The translations under genes were made by a program, and so were the position numbers. Below, piece by piece: positions 32,365 through 40,823 of a stretch of DNA of 64,000 bases; the first letter of the stretch is position 1, and each line of letters begins with the position of its first letter. The DNA is from Streptomyces kanamyceticus. GTDB lineage: Bacteria; Actinomycetota; Actinomycetes; Streptomycetales; Streptomycetaceae. The stretch is taken from the NCBI RefSeq assembly GCF_008704495.1, contig NZ_CP023699.1, positions 3,286,001-3,350,000 of the forward strand. Direction: 5' to 3'. The notes under the pieces are model-generated. The model was not told where the DNA came from. It was given only the letters and a program-made list of their open reading frames with translations, and ran no database searches.

Positions 32365-34065
32365 CTAGAACCCCGGCGGCTCCACGTAGACCCCCCACTC
32401 GTCCCGGAGAACTCCGCAGATCTCCCCGAGGGTCGCCTCGGCCCGCACCGCGTCGAGCATCGGCGCGATCATGTTCGAGCCGTCGCGGGCCGCGGCCAGC
32501 ATCAGGTCCAGCGAGGCACGGACCTTCGCGTCGTCCCGCCGCCCCTTGCGCCCCGCGAGGTCCTGGACCTGATCCCGCTCCACCTCGTGGCTGACCCGCA
32601 GGATCTCCAGGTCACCGGTGACGGAACCATGGTGGACGTTCACGCCCACGACCCGCTTGTCGCCCTTCTCCAGGGACTGCTGGTACTGGAACGCCGACTC
32701 GGCGATCTCGCCGGTGAACCAGCCGTCCTCGATGCCCCGCAGGATCCCGGACGTGATCGGCCCGATCGGGTGCTGCCCGTCGGGATGAGCCCGACGCCCC
32801 CGCTCCCTGATCTGCTCGAAGATCTTCTCCGCGTCGGCCTCGATGCGGTCGGTGAGCTGCTCGACGTACCAGGAACCGCCCAGCGGGTCGGCGACGTTGG
32901 CGACGCCGGTCTCCTCCATGAGCACCTGCTGCGTGCGCAGCGCGATCTCGGCGGCCTGCTCGCTCGGCAGGGCGAGGGTCTCGTCGAGGGCGTTGGTGTG
33001 CAGGGAGTTGGTGCCGCCGAGGACGGCGGAGAGGGCCTCCACGGCCGTACGCACGACGTTGTTGTACGGCTGCTGCGCGGTGAGCGAGACACCGGCGGTC
33101 TGCGTGTGGAAGCGCAGCCACTGCGCCTTGTCGGTCTGCGCGCCGTACACGTCGCGCAGCCAGCGGGCCCAGATGCGGCGCGCGGCGCGGAACTTGGCGA
33201 TCTCCTCGAAGAAGTCGAGGTGCGCGTCGAAGAAGAAGGAGAGCCCCGGCGCGAAGACGTCGACGTCGAGCCCGCGCGAGAGGCCGAGCTCCACGTACCC
33301 GAAGCCGTCCGCGAGGGTGTACGCGAGCTCCTGCGCGGCCGTCGCCCCGGCCTCGCGGATGTGGTAGCCGGAGACGGAGAGCGGCTTGTACGCGGGGATG
33401 TCGCGCGCGCAGTGCTCCATCAGGTCGCCGATGAGGCGCAGGTGCGGCTCGGGCTGGAAGAGCCACTCCTTCTGCGCGATGTACTCCTTGAAGATGTCGG
33501 TCTGCAGCGTGCCGTTGAGGACGCCCGGGTCGACGCCCTGGCGCTCGGCGGCGACCAGGTACATGCAGAAGACGGGCACGGCGGGCCCGCTGATCGTCAT
33601 GGACGTCGTCACGTCGCCGAGCGGGATGTCCTTGAAGAGGACCTCCATGTCGGCGGCGGAGTCGATGGCGACGCCGCAGTGCCCGACCTCGCCGAGCGAG
33701 CGCGGGTCGTCGGAGTCGCGGCCCATCAGGGTCGGCATGTCGAAGGCGACGGAGAGCCCGCCGCCGCCGTTGGCCAGGATCATCTTGTAGCGCTCGTTCG
33801 TCTGCTCGGCGTTGCCGAAGCCCGCGAACTGGCGGATGGTCCAGGTCCTGCCGCGGTACCCGGTGGGGTAGAGCCCGCGCGTGAAGGGGTACTCGCCGGG
33901 CCAGCCGATCCGCTCGAACCCGTCGTACGTGTCGCCGGGCCGGGGCCCGTAGACGGGCTCGACCGGGTCGCCGGAGAGCGTGGTGAAGTCCGCGTCGCGC
34001 TTGCGGGCCTTGTCGTAACGGGCCTGCCAGCGGCGGCGGCCTTCCTCGATCGCGTCAGCGTCCAT
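32365..34065 (-). CDS. icmA: isobutyryl-CoA mutase large subunit IcmA
   Basis: 566 residues, the exact length known for IcmA. It is a coenzyme-B12-dependent mutase catalytic subunit that interconverts isobutyryl-CoA and n-butyryl-CoA, with a separate B12-binding IcmB. Family sequence is unmistakable (WTIRQFAGFGNAEQTNERYK; GGGGLSVAFDMPTLMGRDSD; SLHTNALDETLALPSEQAAEIALRTQQ). Two residues that separate IcmA from methylmalonyl-CoA mutase are readable: Phe80 in IRQF (Tyr in the mutase) and Gln198 in EYIAQKEW (Arg in the mutase). No B12-binding domain is fused and icmB is not in the window. MeaB, a mutase chaperone, is at 52093. A 22-bp perfect palindrome lies 10 nt upstream of ATG 34065. Confidence 0.95.
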   Translation of the reverse strand: MDADAIEEGRRRWQARYDKARKRDADFTTLSGDPVEPVYGPRPGDTYDGFERIGWPGEYPFTRGLYPTGYRGRTWTIRQFAGFGNAEQTNERYKMILANGGGGLSVAFDMPTLMGRDSDDPRSLGEVGHCGVAIDSAADMEVLFKDIPLGDVTTSMTISGPAVPVFCMYLVAAERQGVDPGVLNGTLQTDIFKEYIAQKEWLFQPEPHLRLIGDLMEHCARDIPAYKPLSVSGYHIREAGATAAQELAYTLADGFGYVELGLSRGLDVDVFAPGLSFFFDAHLDFFEEIAKFRAARRIWARWLRDVYGAQTDKAQWLRFHTQTAGVSLTAQQPYNNVVRTAVEALSAVLGGTNSLHTNALDETLALPSEQAAEIALRTQQVLMEETGVANVADPLGGSWYVEQLTDRIEADAEKIFEQIRERGRRAHPDGQHPIGPITSGILRGIEDGWFTGEIAESAFQYQQSLEKGDKRVVGVNVHHGSVTGDLEILRVSHEVERDQVQDLAGRKGRRDDAKVRASLDLMLAAARDGSNMIAPMLDAVRAEATLGEICGVLRDEWGVYVEPPGF

Positions 34066-34074
34066 ACCTTCGAA

Positions 34075-34096
34075 TTTACTAGGACGTCCTAGTAAA
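34075..34096. promoter_or_regulatory. 22-bp perfect palindrome at the icmA start
   Basis: The half-site TTTACTAGGAC is followed immediately by its exact complement, giving 11+11 bp symmetry. It lies 9 nt upstream of the icmA start codon, where a bound dimer would block transcription or translation initiation. No regulator gene is immediately beside it except the MarR gene at 34542. It contains AGGA on the icmA strand, so it also overlaps the probable ribosome binding site. Confidence 0.75.
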
Positions 34097-34108
34097 TGTC
34101 GATGGGAA

Positions 34109-34134
34109 ACCGCCGTGGGCTTGCCCACGGCGGT
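34109..34134 (-). terminator. hairpin terminator after DUF3817 gene
   Basis: Perfect 12-bp arms ACCGCCGTGGGC / GCCCACGGCGGT around TT; on the minus strand it is followed by TTTCCC. It ends the minus-strand DUF3817/MarR/MFS group before the icmA promoter. Confidence 0.75.
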
Positions 34135-34139
34135 GGAGA

Positions 34140-34472
34140 CTACGCCTTGGCGATGACCGGCGAACCGTCGGTGATCAGCGGCTCGACCTCGCGGACGACC
34201 TTGCGCTCGACGAAGAAAGCGGCCGTCGGGATGGTGCCGGAGATCAGCACCCAGAGCAGCTTGCCGAACGGCCACTTCGCCTTGGAGCCCAGGTCGAAGG
34301 CGAAGATCAGGTAGATGATGTAGAGCACGCCGTGGACCTGGGAGACGACCAGCGTCAGGCCCTCACCCTTGTCGAAGCCGTACTTGAACACCATGCAGGC
34401 GCACAGGACGAGCAACATGACGGCGGTGACGTAGGCCATCACCCGGTATCGGGTCAGCACGCTCTTCTTCAT
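34140..34472 (-). CDS. DUF3817 integral membrane protein
   Basis: 110 residues with three hydrophobic segments: YVTAVMLLVLCACMVFKY, VHGVLYIIYLIFAFDLG and LLWVLISGTIPTAAFFVERKVV. The HGVLYxxY and GTIPTAAFFVERK motifs are diagnostic of DUF3817 (YdzA/ membrane proteins of unknown role). A paralogue with the same motifs lies at 45761-46105. It follows the MarR gene on the same strand, 69 bp away. The function is not established in any family member I can name. Confidence 0.88.
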   Translation of the reverse strand: MKKSVLTRYRVMAYVTAVMLLVLCACMVFKYGFDKGEGLTLVVSQVHGVLYIIYLIFAFDLGSKAKWPFGKLLWVLISGTIPTAAFFVERKVVREVEPLITDGSPVIAKA

Positions 34473-34541
34473 GCGATCGAGGGTAACGGCCCGTTTTGGC
34501 GCGATCTTCAGCGCCCCCGCCCGGAGCGGAACGGGTGGGCC

Positions 34542-35051
34542 CTACTTCTCCTCGAAGTCCTCCGCCGCCACCCGCAGGGGCCTGAGCATCGCGAAGATCT
34601 CCCCGCACTCCTCCGCGTCGTAGACGCCGAGCCCGAAGTCCATCGCCATCAGTTCGCGCGTCGCCGACTCGACGACCTCGCGGCCCTTCTCCGTGATGGA
34701 GGCGAGCGTGCCGCGGCCGTCGTTCGGGTTGGGGCGCTTGTCGACGAGGCCGGACTTCACGAGCCGGTCCACCGTGTTGGTGACCGACGTCGGGTGGACC
34801 ATGAGCCGCTCGCCGATCTTCGACATCGGCAACTCTCCGGCCTGCGAGAACGTGAGCAGGACCAGCGCCTCGTACCGCGCGAAGGTGAGTCCGTACGGCT
34901 TGACGACCGCGTCGACCTCGGCGAGCAGGATCTGGTGCGCGCGCATGATCGAGGTGATCGCGCCCATGGCCGGGACCGATCCCCAGCGCTGCTTCCAGAG
35001 CTCGTCGGCGCGGGCGATGGGATCGAAGGGGAGGCTGAGCGGCTTCGGCAC
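34542..35051 (-). CDS. MarR-family transcriptional regulator
   Basis: 169 residues. An N-terminal dimerisation helix region (ITSIMRAHQILLAEVDAVVKPYGLTFARYEALVLLTFSQAGELP) leads to the winged helix SKIGERLMVHPTSVTNTVDRLVKSGLVDKRPNPNDGRGTLASITEKGREVV; the wing motif P-N-D-G-R is characteristic. The GTG start gives a full-length protein. It is transcribed 10 bp after the MFS gene at 35062, so it may regulate that transporter. It is a different MarR subgroup from AbsC at 48486. Confidence 0.9.
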   Translation of the reverse strand: MPKPLSLPFDPIARADELWKQRWGSVPAMGAITSIMRAHQILLAEVDAVVKPYGLTFARYEALVLLTFSQAGELPMSKIGERLMVHPTSVTNTVDRLVKSGLVDKRPNPNDGRGTLASITEKGREVVESATRELMAMDFGLGVYDAEECGEIFAMLRPLRVAAEDFEEK

Positions 35052-35061
35052 GGGATCGACC

Positions 35062-36336
35062 TTACCCGTCGGTCACATGGTGGTCAGCCCCGTCTCGCAA
35101 TTCGGTCGCATGTTCCCGCGCGGCAGGCACCTGACGGGGCGCGGTGCGCCGCACCTCGGCCACCAGGAGCAGACAGCAGAGCGTACCGAGCACGCCCGAG
35201 GCCGCGACCACCGTGCTCACCGCGAAGAACTCGGCCGCCAGGCCCGCCAGCGCCATCCCGGCGCCCTGGACGGTCATGAGGCCCGCCGTGTGCACGGTCA
35301 TCGCGCGGCCGCGCAGTTCCTCGGGCACGGCGTCCACGAACCAGCGGTCCAGGCCCAGGGTGTACGCCGATCCCGCGCCCGCGACGACCAGCGCGGCGAG
35401 GGACCAGACGAGGCCGGGGGTGACCGCGTACACGGTGAGCGGGAGCAGCGTGAGCGCGGCGAGGGGCACCACGACGCGGGCGCGCGCGGCGGCGGACAGG
35501 GCGGACCCCACGTACAGCTCGGCGGCGATGGTGCCCACCGGCAGGGCGCACATCAGCAGGCCGACGCCCGCGACGCCGATGCCGATCTCGTCCGCGTAGG
35601 GGGCGGCGAGCACCTCGGGGGCGACCATGAACATGGGCGGCACCCAGAAGAGCAGCAGCAGGGCGCGTACGCGGCGGTCGGCGAGGACCTGCCGCGTGCC
35701 GCCGAGCGAGTACCGCACGAGTGCCCCGCCGCCCTCGCCCGCGCGCGCGGGCCGCCGCTTGGTGCCGCACCGCAGGAGGAGCGCGGAGAGGGCGAAGGTG
35801 GCGACGGTGATGACGAGCGCGCCGCGCGGCGGGACGAAGGTGAGGAGTACGCCGCCGAGGCCGAAGCCGACGAGGACGGAGCTCTGCGAGACGATCCGCA
35901 GCAGGGAGCGGCCGAGTACGAAGAGGTCGCCGTCGCCGAGGACGTCGGTGAGGGTCGCCATGCGGGTCCCGTTGAAGACCGGGGCGATGAGGGCGTTGAC
36001 GGCGCGCAGCGCGAGGAGCAGGGCGACGGGGGTCGCGGGCAGTGCCATGAGTGCCGCGCAGGCCGCGCAGAGCAGGTCGCAGACGACGAGCACCCGGCGC
36101 GGCGGGTAGCGGTCGGCGATCCCGGACAGGAGCGTCCCGCCGACGAGGTAGGGCAGCATCCCGAGCGCGAAGGTCAGGGCGCTCAGGAGGGGTGATCCGG
36201 TGAGCCGGTAGACGAGCACGGTCAGGGCGATCTCGCTGACGACGACGCCGAGCAGGGAGAGGGCGTGCGCGGCGAAGACGGTGCGGAACTCGCGTACGGC
36301 GAAGACACGGGTGTACCCGGTGGGCTCTGCTGGCAT
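35062..36336 (-). CDS. MFS transporter (12-helix, DHA3-like)
   Basis: 424 residues with about 12 predicted helices. Helix 1 is FRTVFAAHALSLLGVVVSEIALTVLVY; the A-loop is GIADRYPPRRVLVVCD. The overall style (long gap, second half starting VRALLLLFWVPPMFMVAPEVLAAPY) matches the macrolide-efflux DHA3-type proteins. The substrate is unknown. It overlaps nothing but lies 10 bp from the MarR gene downstream, forming a probable two- or three-gene operon with DUF3817. The promoter side faces the 39-bp minisatellite. Confidence 0.87.
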   Translation of the reverse strand: MPAEPTGYTRVFAVREFRTVFAAHALSLLGVVVSEIALTVLVYRLTGSPLLSALTFALGMLPYLVGGTLLSGIADRYPPRRVLVVCDLLCAACAALMALPATPVALLLALRAVNALIAPVFNGTRMATLTDVLGDGDLFVLGRSLLRIVSQSSVLVGFGLGGVLLTFVPPRGALVITVATFALSALLLRCGTKRRPARAGEGGGALVRYSLGGTRQVLADRRVRALLLLFWVPPMFMVAPEVLAAPYADEIGIGVAGVGLLMCALPVGTIAAELYVGSALSAAARARVVVPLAALTLLPLTVYAVTPGLVWSLAALVVAGAGSAYTLGLDRWFVDAVPEELRGRAMTVHTAGLMTVQGAGMALAGLAAEFFAVSTVVAASGVLGTLCCLLLVAEVRRTAPRQVPAAREHATELRDGADHHVTDG

Positions 36337-36389
36337 GGCCGCAGCCTCACGCGGGGGACGGTGACCGGCCTAGAGTTTCGGGCTCGGGC

Positions 36390-36628
36390 GAATCTTCGAC
36401 GCCGGGCTTCGGCGCCGGGCTTCGGCATCCGGCCTCGGCATCCGGCTTCGGCGCCAAGCTTCAGCATCCGGCCTCGGCGTCCGGCTTCGGCGCCAAGCTT
36501 CGGCATCCGGCCTCGGCGTCCGGCCTCGGTGCCAAGCTTCAGCATCCGGCCTCGGCGTCCGGGTTCGGTGCCAAGCTTCGGCATCCGGCCTCGGTGCCAA
36601 GCTTCGGCATCCGGCTTCGGTGCCGATC
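36390..36628. repeat. 13-bp/39-bp minisatellite in a divergent promoter region
   Basis: The basic 13-bp period (GCATCCGGCCTCG, GCGTCCGGCTTCG, GCCAAGCTTCGGC variants) is organised into 39-bp higher-order units: GCCAAGCTTC begins at 36453, 36492, 36531 and 36570, then again 26 bp later at 36596. It occupies the 337-bp gap between the divergent MFS and ArsR-like genes. Both strands can be translated through it, giving 13-residue repeats, but codon usage and position argue against a gene. Confidence 0.85.
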
Positions 36629-36673
36629 GCGTCGGTGAAGGCGTCCGGGTTCGGTATCCGGCGAGGGGGGTCC

Positions 36674-37687
36674 ATGCCGTTCCACATCCACTTCGGGCAG
36701 GACGATCTGTTGCGCTGCCGGTTCGCGGTGTCGCCGCTGTGGGAGACGCAGGAGGCCGTGCGTACGCTCAAGCGGCGCGAGCGGCACGGCTACCACCCGC
36801 ACTGGCTGCGCCGCATCCGCGCGGCAAGCCGCGAGCTCGACCTGAGCGGCCTGTGGCTCCTCATGCCGCGGCGCGGGCATTCCCCCGACTTCCTCGCACC
36901 GCCGCCGATCGGGCCCGCCGCCCGTTTCGACGAGGAGATCGCGGGTGTCCGCGCGTCCGACCCCGAGGCGGCGAGGGACGACCTGGCGCGGGCGCTCGCC
37001 TGTACGCCGGGGGCCGCGGATTCGCCGAAGGGCAGGGCGCTGCTCGCCGATCCCGCGGGCGCGGTGCGGGAGCTCGCGGACGCCCTGGAGGCCGCCTGGC
37101 ACGCGCTGATCGAGCCGGACTGGCCGCGTCTGCGGGCGCTCCTGGAGGCCGATGTCGCCTTTCACTCGCGGCGGCTCGCGGAGGTGGGGCTCGGCGGGCT
37201 GCTCCCGGAGATCGACCGGCGCCTGTCCTGGGACGCGGGCAGGCTGACCGTGGAGTGGCACGACGAGCACGTGCGGCATCTGGCGGGGCAGGGTCTCGTC
37301 CTGATCCCGAGCGTCTTCTCGTGGCCCGACGTGATCAGCGGGTTCGACCCGCCGTGGCAGCCGACGCTCGCCTATCCGGTGCGGGGCATCGCGGGGTTGT
37401 GGACCGAGTCGTCGGAACGTACGCCCGCGGCGCTCGTACGACTCCTCGGCAGGGGCCGCGCCACGGTGCTCGCCGCCCTCGACGCGCCCGCCACCACGTC
37501 GGGGCTCGCGCACCGGCTCGGGCTCGCGCCGTCCACCGTCTCCGCGCACCTGGGGGCGCTGCGGGGCGCCGGGCTCCTGGTGTCGCGGCGGTACGGGCAC
37601 CAGGTGCTCTACGAGTGCACGCCCCTGGGCATCGCGCTCGTCACCGGAGGCGGTGTGGCACAAGGGCGGGATTGGCCCCTTATGTAA
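36674..37687 (+). CDS. ArsR-like winged-helix regulator with large N-terminal domain
   Basis: 337 residues. The first ~240 residues form a domain conserved in actinobacteria (PFHIHFGQDDLLRCRFAVSPLWETQEAVRTL; HDEHVRHLAGQGLVLIPSVFSWPDV) with no enzyme motif I recognise. The C-terminal HTH reads ALDAPATTSGLAHRLGLAPSTVSAHLGALRGAGLLVSRRYGHQVLYECTPLG, a typical ArsR winged helix. ATG 36674 follows GAGGGGGG. It is divergent from the MFS-MarR group and may regulate it; this architecture (DUF5937-type) is common for unstudied Streptomyces regulators. Confidence 0.85.
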   Translation: MPFHIHFGQDDLLRCRFAVSPLWETQEAVRTLKRRERHGYHPHWLRRIRAASRELDLSGLWLLMPRRGHSPDFLAPPPIGPAARFDEEIAGVRASDPEAARDDLARALACTPGAADSPKGRALLADPAGAVRELADALEAAWHALIEPDWPRLRALLEADVAFHSRRLAEVGLGGLLPEIDRRLSWDAGRLTVEWHDEHVRHLAGQGLVLIPSVFSWPDVISGFDPPWQPTLAYPVRGIAGLWTESSERTPAALVRLLGRGRATVLAALDAPATTSGLAHRLGLAPSTVSAHLGALRGAGLLVSRRYGHQVLYECTPLGIALVTGGGVAQGRDWPLM

Positions 37688-37777
37688 CGATTGCCGGGCC
37701 GGCTGGCTGACCGACCGTCACTTCCGCGGTCACCTCGTCACCGTCGCCACCTCGTCACCGTCGCCCAAGGGGTCCTG

Positions 37778-38803
37778 ATGCACCGGCTGCTCCGCACATG
37801 CACGGCACTCGCTGCCCTGGCCGCCCTCGGGCTCACCGCGGGCTGCTCATCGGATTCCGGGTCGGGACCGCAGGAGGCGTCCGCCGTGCGCGGCCCCGCC
37901 ACCGACGGCACCCCGCCGCCCGGCAGCGCCTTCTGGGTCGACCCGGACAGCGCCGCCGCCCGTCAGGTCAGACAGTGGCAGGAGCAGGGCCGCGACCGGG
38001 ACGCCGAGGCGCTCAAGCGGATCTCCGAGCAGCCGATGGCCATCTGGCCCGCCGGGGACGACCCGGCGCCCGACATCAAGGAGGCGACCGGGGGCGCGGC
38101 GGCCGAAGGGCGCACGGCGGTGCTCGTCGCCTACAACATCCCGCACCGCGACTGCGGCCAGCACTCGGCGGGCGGCGCGGGCAGCGCCGACTACTACCGG
38201 AACTGGGTGGACTCCTTCGCCGCCGCCATCGGCACCGCGCCCGCCGTGGTCGTCCTCGAACCGGACGCGATCCCGCACATCGTGGACGGCTGCACCCCCG
38301 CCGAGTACCACGCCGACCGCTTCTCGATGCTCTCCGAGGCCATCGAGCGGCTCAAGCGGCAGCCGAGGACGAAGGTCTATCTGGACGCGGGCAACCCCGG
38401 CTGGATCTCCGACGCGCGCAAGCTCACCGAGCCGCTGCACAAGGCGGGCATCGAGCGGGCCGACGGCTTCTCGCTGAACGTCTCCAACTTCCAGGACGAC
38501 GAGACGGTGAAGGCGTACGGCCGGACGCTCTCGGCCACCGTCGGCGGCAAGCACTTCGTGATGGACACCAGCCGCAACGGCAAGGGGCCCCTGGTGGGCG
38601 ACCGCCAGGACGCCTGGTGCAACCCGCCCGGGCGCGGCCTCGGCACCCCGCCCACCGACCGCACCGGCGACCCGCTCCTTGACGCCGTCCTGTGGATCAA
38701 GCGGCCCGGTGACTCGGACGGGCCGTGCCGGGGCGGCCCGGCGGCCGGGCAGTGGTGGCCGGACTACGCGCTGGGGCTCGCCAGGAACGCCAAGGAGGTG
38801 TGA
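37778..38803 (+). CDS. GH6 endoglucanase lipoprotein (CslZ-like)
   Basis: 341 residues. The lipoprotein signal ends at lipobox LTAGC with Cys23. The mature enzyme is a glycoside hydrolase family 6 (endo-beta-1,4-glucanase) catalytic domain: FWVDPDSAAARQVRQWQEQG at the start, AVLVAYNIPHRDCGQHSAGGA, catalytic region VVVLEPDAIPHIVDGC (Asp in LEPD), KVYLDAGNPGWI, FSLNVSNFQ, and WCNPPGRGLGTPP. It converges on glxA (52-bp gap). In S. coelicolor the cellulase-like gene cslZ accompanies cslA and glxA, so this protein probably trims or releases the CslA-made glucan. ATG 37778 was chosen for the signal peptide. Confidence 0.9.
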   Translation: MHRLLRTCTALAALAALGLTAGCSSDSGSGPQEASAVRGPATDGTPPPGSAFWVDPDSAAARQVRQWQEQGRDRDAEALKRISEQPMAIWPAGDDPAPDIKEATGGAAAEGRTAVLVAYNIPHRDCGQHSAGGAGSADYYRNWVDSFAAAIGTAPAVVVLEPDAIPHIVDGCTPAEYHADRFSMLSEAIERLKRQPRTKVYLDAGNPGWISDARKLTEPLHKAGIERADGFSLNVSNFQDDETVKAYGRTLSATVGGKHFVMDTSRNGKGPLVGDRQDAWCNPPGRGLGTPPTDRTGDPLLDAVLWIKRPGDSDGPCRGGPAAGQWWPDYALGLARNAKEV

Positions 38804-38855
38804 GGCGGCCCCGGTCACCGGTTCACTCGCCTTACCGGTTCACTCGTCCACCGCT

Positions 38856-40820
38856 TCATTCGTCGCCGACGTGGATCCACTTCGCCTCGGACGGCGTGCC
38901 GCCCTTGTCCGTGACGAACAGCATGTACCAGCCCGGCGGCACGAGGGCCGCGTCGCCCCGCGGCACGTCCACCGTCACTTCGCCCTTGCCCTTGCTGACG
39001 CCCAGCGCGATCGAGCGCTGTTCCACGTCCGTGGTGTGCGTCACCGCGCTCGGGCGCATCAGCCGGGCCGACGCGATGTTCTCGGGGTGGTCGGTGCGGA
39101 ACGTCGCGCGGCCGTCCGCCGGGAGTTGCTCGGGGCCCTCGCCGAGTACCGGGCGGTTCTTGCCGCCCTTGTGCAGCGCGGGCGGCGTGAAGATCTCCAT
39201 GCGCTGCTCGAAGTGGCCCAGCTTGGTGTTCTGTTCGTTGTCGTAGAGCGGGTCGGAGCCGAACGTGGCGACCCGGCCGTCGGGCAGCAGCAGCGCCTCG
39301 GAGTGGTAGTTGCGGCCCACCTTGGGTGACGCGGCCTCGCGGAAGGCGTTGGTCTTGGGGTCGTAGAACTGCGCCTTGAGGATGTTGCTGCCGCTGCGGC
39401 CCCGGTAGTCCGCCGAGCCGTTGGACGTGAACACCGAGTCGTCCGGCATCAGCACGCTGTTCAAGTACCGTGTGCCCTGCGGGAGTTCGGGGCCCGTCTT
39501 GAAGGACGGGTTGTCCTCCTTGAGGTCGATCACCGCCGTGCGGCGCGTCGACTTCTCCGACTCGCCGACCCCGCCGCCGCCCATGACCATCACCTTCTGG
39601 TCCTGCGCGGGCGGCAGCAGCACGGACGCCGATGTCTCGGTCTGGTCGACGTCCTCCAGGCCGGGGACCTTCTCGAACTTGTTCGTCTCCAGGTCCCACA
39701 GGCCCGGCTCCCTGCCCTTGTCGGCGGGGCCGTAGCCCGCGTTCGACGCCGGGTAGAAGAGCTTGCCGCCCTTGGTGAGGAAGAGCGCCGGGTAGGTCGG
39801 GAAGTACCGCTTGGGCCCGTCCGACCACTTCTTCGTCCTCGGGTCGTAGATCTCGTTGTCGCCCGGGTCGATGACGCCCACGTCGTCGAGCCCGGAGACC
39901 GCGAGCACCTTGCCGTCCTCGAGGCCGACCAGCGTCGGGTACCAGCGGGCCTTGTCCATCGGGTCCACCGGGATGTACCGCTCGGCCTTCGGGTCGAACT
40001 CGTACGCCGCCTTGATCCCCTGGAAGTCCTGCTTCTCCATGTCGATCTTCTCGGCGATGCCGTACGCGTTGTCCGCGTCCTCGCCCGTCAGGCCCTCGAT
40101 CTCGTACTGCGCCGACTTCTCCGTCACCGACTGCCTGCCCGGCTCCTTCGCCTCGACGAAGACGCGCACCTCGCTCGCCTTGACCTTCGTCTTCCAGGGC
40201 TGCATCACCCCGGCCTTGGAGTACGAGATCTCGAAGTCCCGCTTCGCCTTGGGGACTTCGACGTCGAACTTGCTGACGTACTCGACGCCGGACGGGGAGC
40301 GGAACGTGGTGCCCTTCTTGATGCTCACCGTGTTGTCCGGGCTCTCGTTCTTCACCCGCATGCCGCCGCCCGCGCGCTCCACCTCGCCGTCGAGCAGCTC
40401 GTAGCGCGCGGTGCCGCCCGCCACCAGGAGCCGCCCGTCGGGGAGTTGGGCGTGCCCGGAGCAGAAGAAGTCCTCCGGCGTGTCGATCTTCTTGAACGTG
40501 TCGTTCTTCGGATCCCACAGGATCGTGTCGAACGACCCTTCGTCGAATTTCTTCTGCTCGTTGCCCGAGCCCGCCACGATCAGCACCTTGCCGGTGTGCA
40601 GGAGCGCCGCGTGGATGGCGTTGGTGCGGTACTCCTCCGGAATGCCGACCTGTTTCCACGACCCGTACTTCTTCATGTAGCCGGGCTGGGCGATCTTGTA
40701 CGCGTAGTACTGCTCCTCGGCGAAGGAGAGCGCGGCGGGGGCGTTCAGTCCGACGAGCAGCGCGCCCGCGCCGACTCCGATGAGCGTCTTCTTGGTGCGC
40801 TTCGAGGGCCGGTAAGCCAT
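38856..40820 (-). CDS. glxA: galactose-oxidase-like copper radical oxidase GlxA
   Basis: 654 residues. An N-terminal hydrophobic anchor/signal (TLIGVGAGALLVGLNAPAALSFA) is followed by a kelch beta-propeller and a C-terminal immunoglobulin-like domain (DUF1929; VLGEGPEQLPADG onward). Candidate copper site by alignment to galactose oxidase: Cys120 in DFFCSGH with Tyr294 in RWYPTL (thioether radical cofactor), Tyr505-His506 in RNYHSEALLLPDG, and His595 in VTHTTDVEQR. The family oxidises glycans with Cu(II) and makes H2O2. It follows cslA by 3 nt in one operon and in Streptomyces acts with CslA to deposit a beta-glucan at hyphal tips. Confidence 0.95.
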   Translation of the reverse strand: MAYRPSKRTKKTLIGVGAGALLVGLNAPAALSFAEEQYYAYKIAQPGYMKKYGSWKQVGIPEEYRTNAIHAALLHTGKVLIVAGSGNEQKKFDEGSFDTILWDPKNDTFKKIDTPEDFFCSGHAQLPDGRLLVAGGTARYELLDGEVERAGGGMRVKNESPDNTVSIKKGTTFRSPSGVEYVSKFDVEVPKAKRDFEISYSKAGVMQPWKTKVKASEVRVFVEAKEPGRQSVTEKSAQYEIEGLTGEDADNAYGIAEKIDMEKQDFQGIKAAYEFDPKAERYIPVDPMDKARWYPTLVGLEDGKVLAVSGLDDVGVIDPGDNEIYDPRTKKWSDGPKRYFPTYPALFLTKGGKLFYPASNAGYGPADKGREPGLWDLETNKFEKVPGLEDVDQTETSASVLLPPAQDQKVMVMGGGGVGESEKSTRRTAVIDLKEDNPSFKTGPELPQGTRYLNSVLMPDDSVFTSNGSADYRGRSGSNILKAQFYDPKTNAFREAASPKVGRNYHSEALLLPDGRVATFGSDPLYDNEQNTKLGHFEQRMEIFTPPALHKGGKNRPVLGEGPEQLPADGRATFRTDHPENIASARLMRPSAVTHTTDVEQRSIALGVSKGKGEVTVDVPRGDAALVPPGWYMLFVTDKGGTPSEAKWIHVGDE

Positions 40821-40823
40821 GGG

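Noticed and set aside
32365..34065. Assignment as methylmalonyl-CoA mutase
   Set aside because: Phe80 and Gln198 match isobutyryl-CoA mutase, and the C-terminal B12-binding domain of single-chain mutases is missing.
36222..36584. A minus-strand frame of 13-residue repeats in the minisatellite
   Set aside because: The frame stays open only because the unit is 39 bp. Both strands give such frames, and there is no ribosome binding site or start context, so this is not a repeat protein gene.
36390..36628. Possible CRISPR array
   Set aside because: Units are directly adjacent with no unique spacers, and there are no cas genes nearby.
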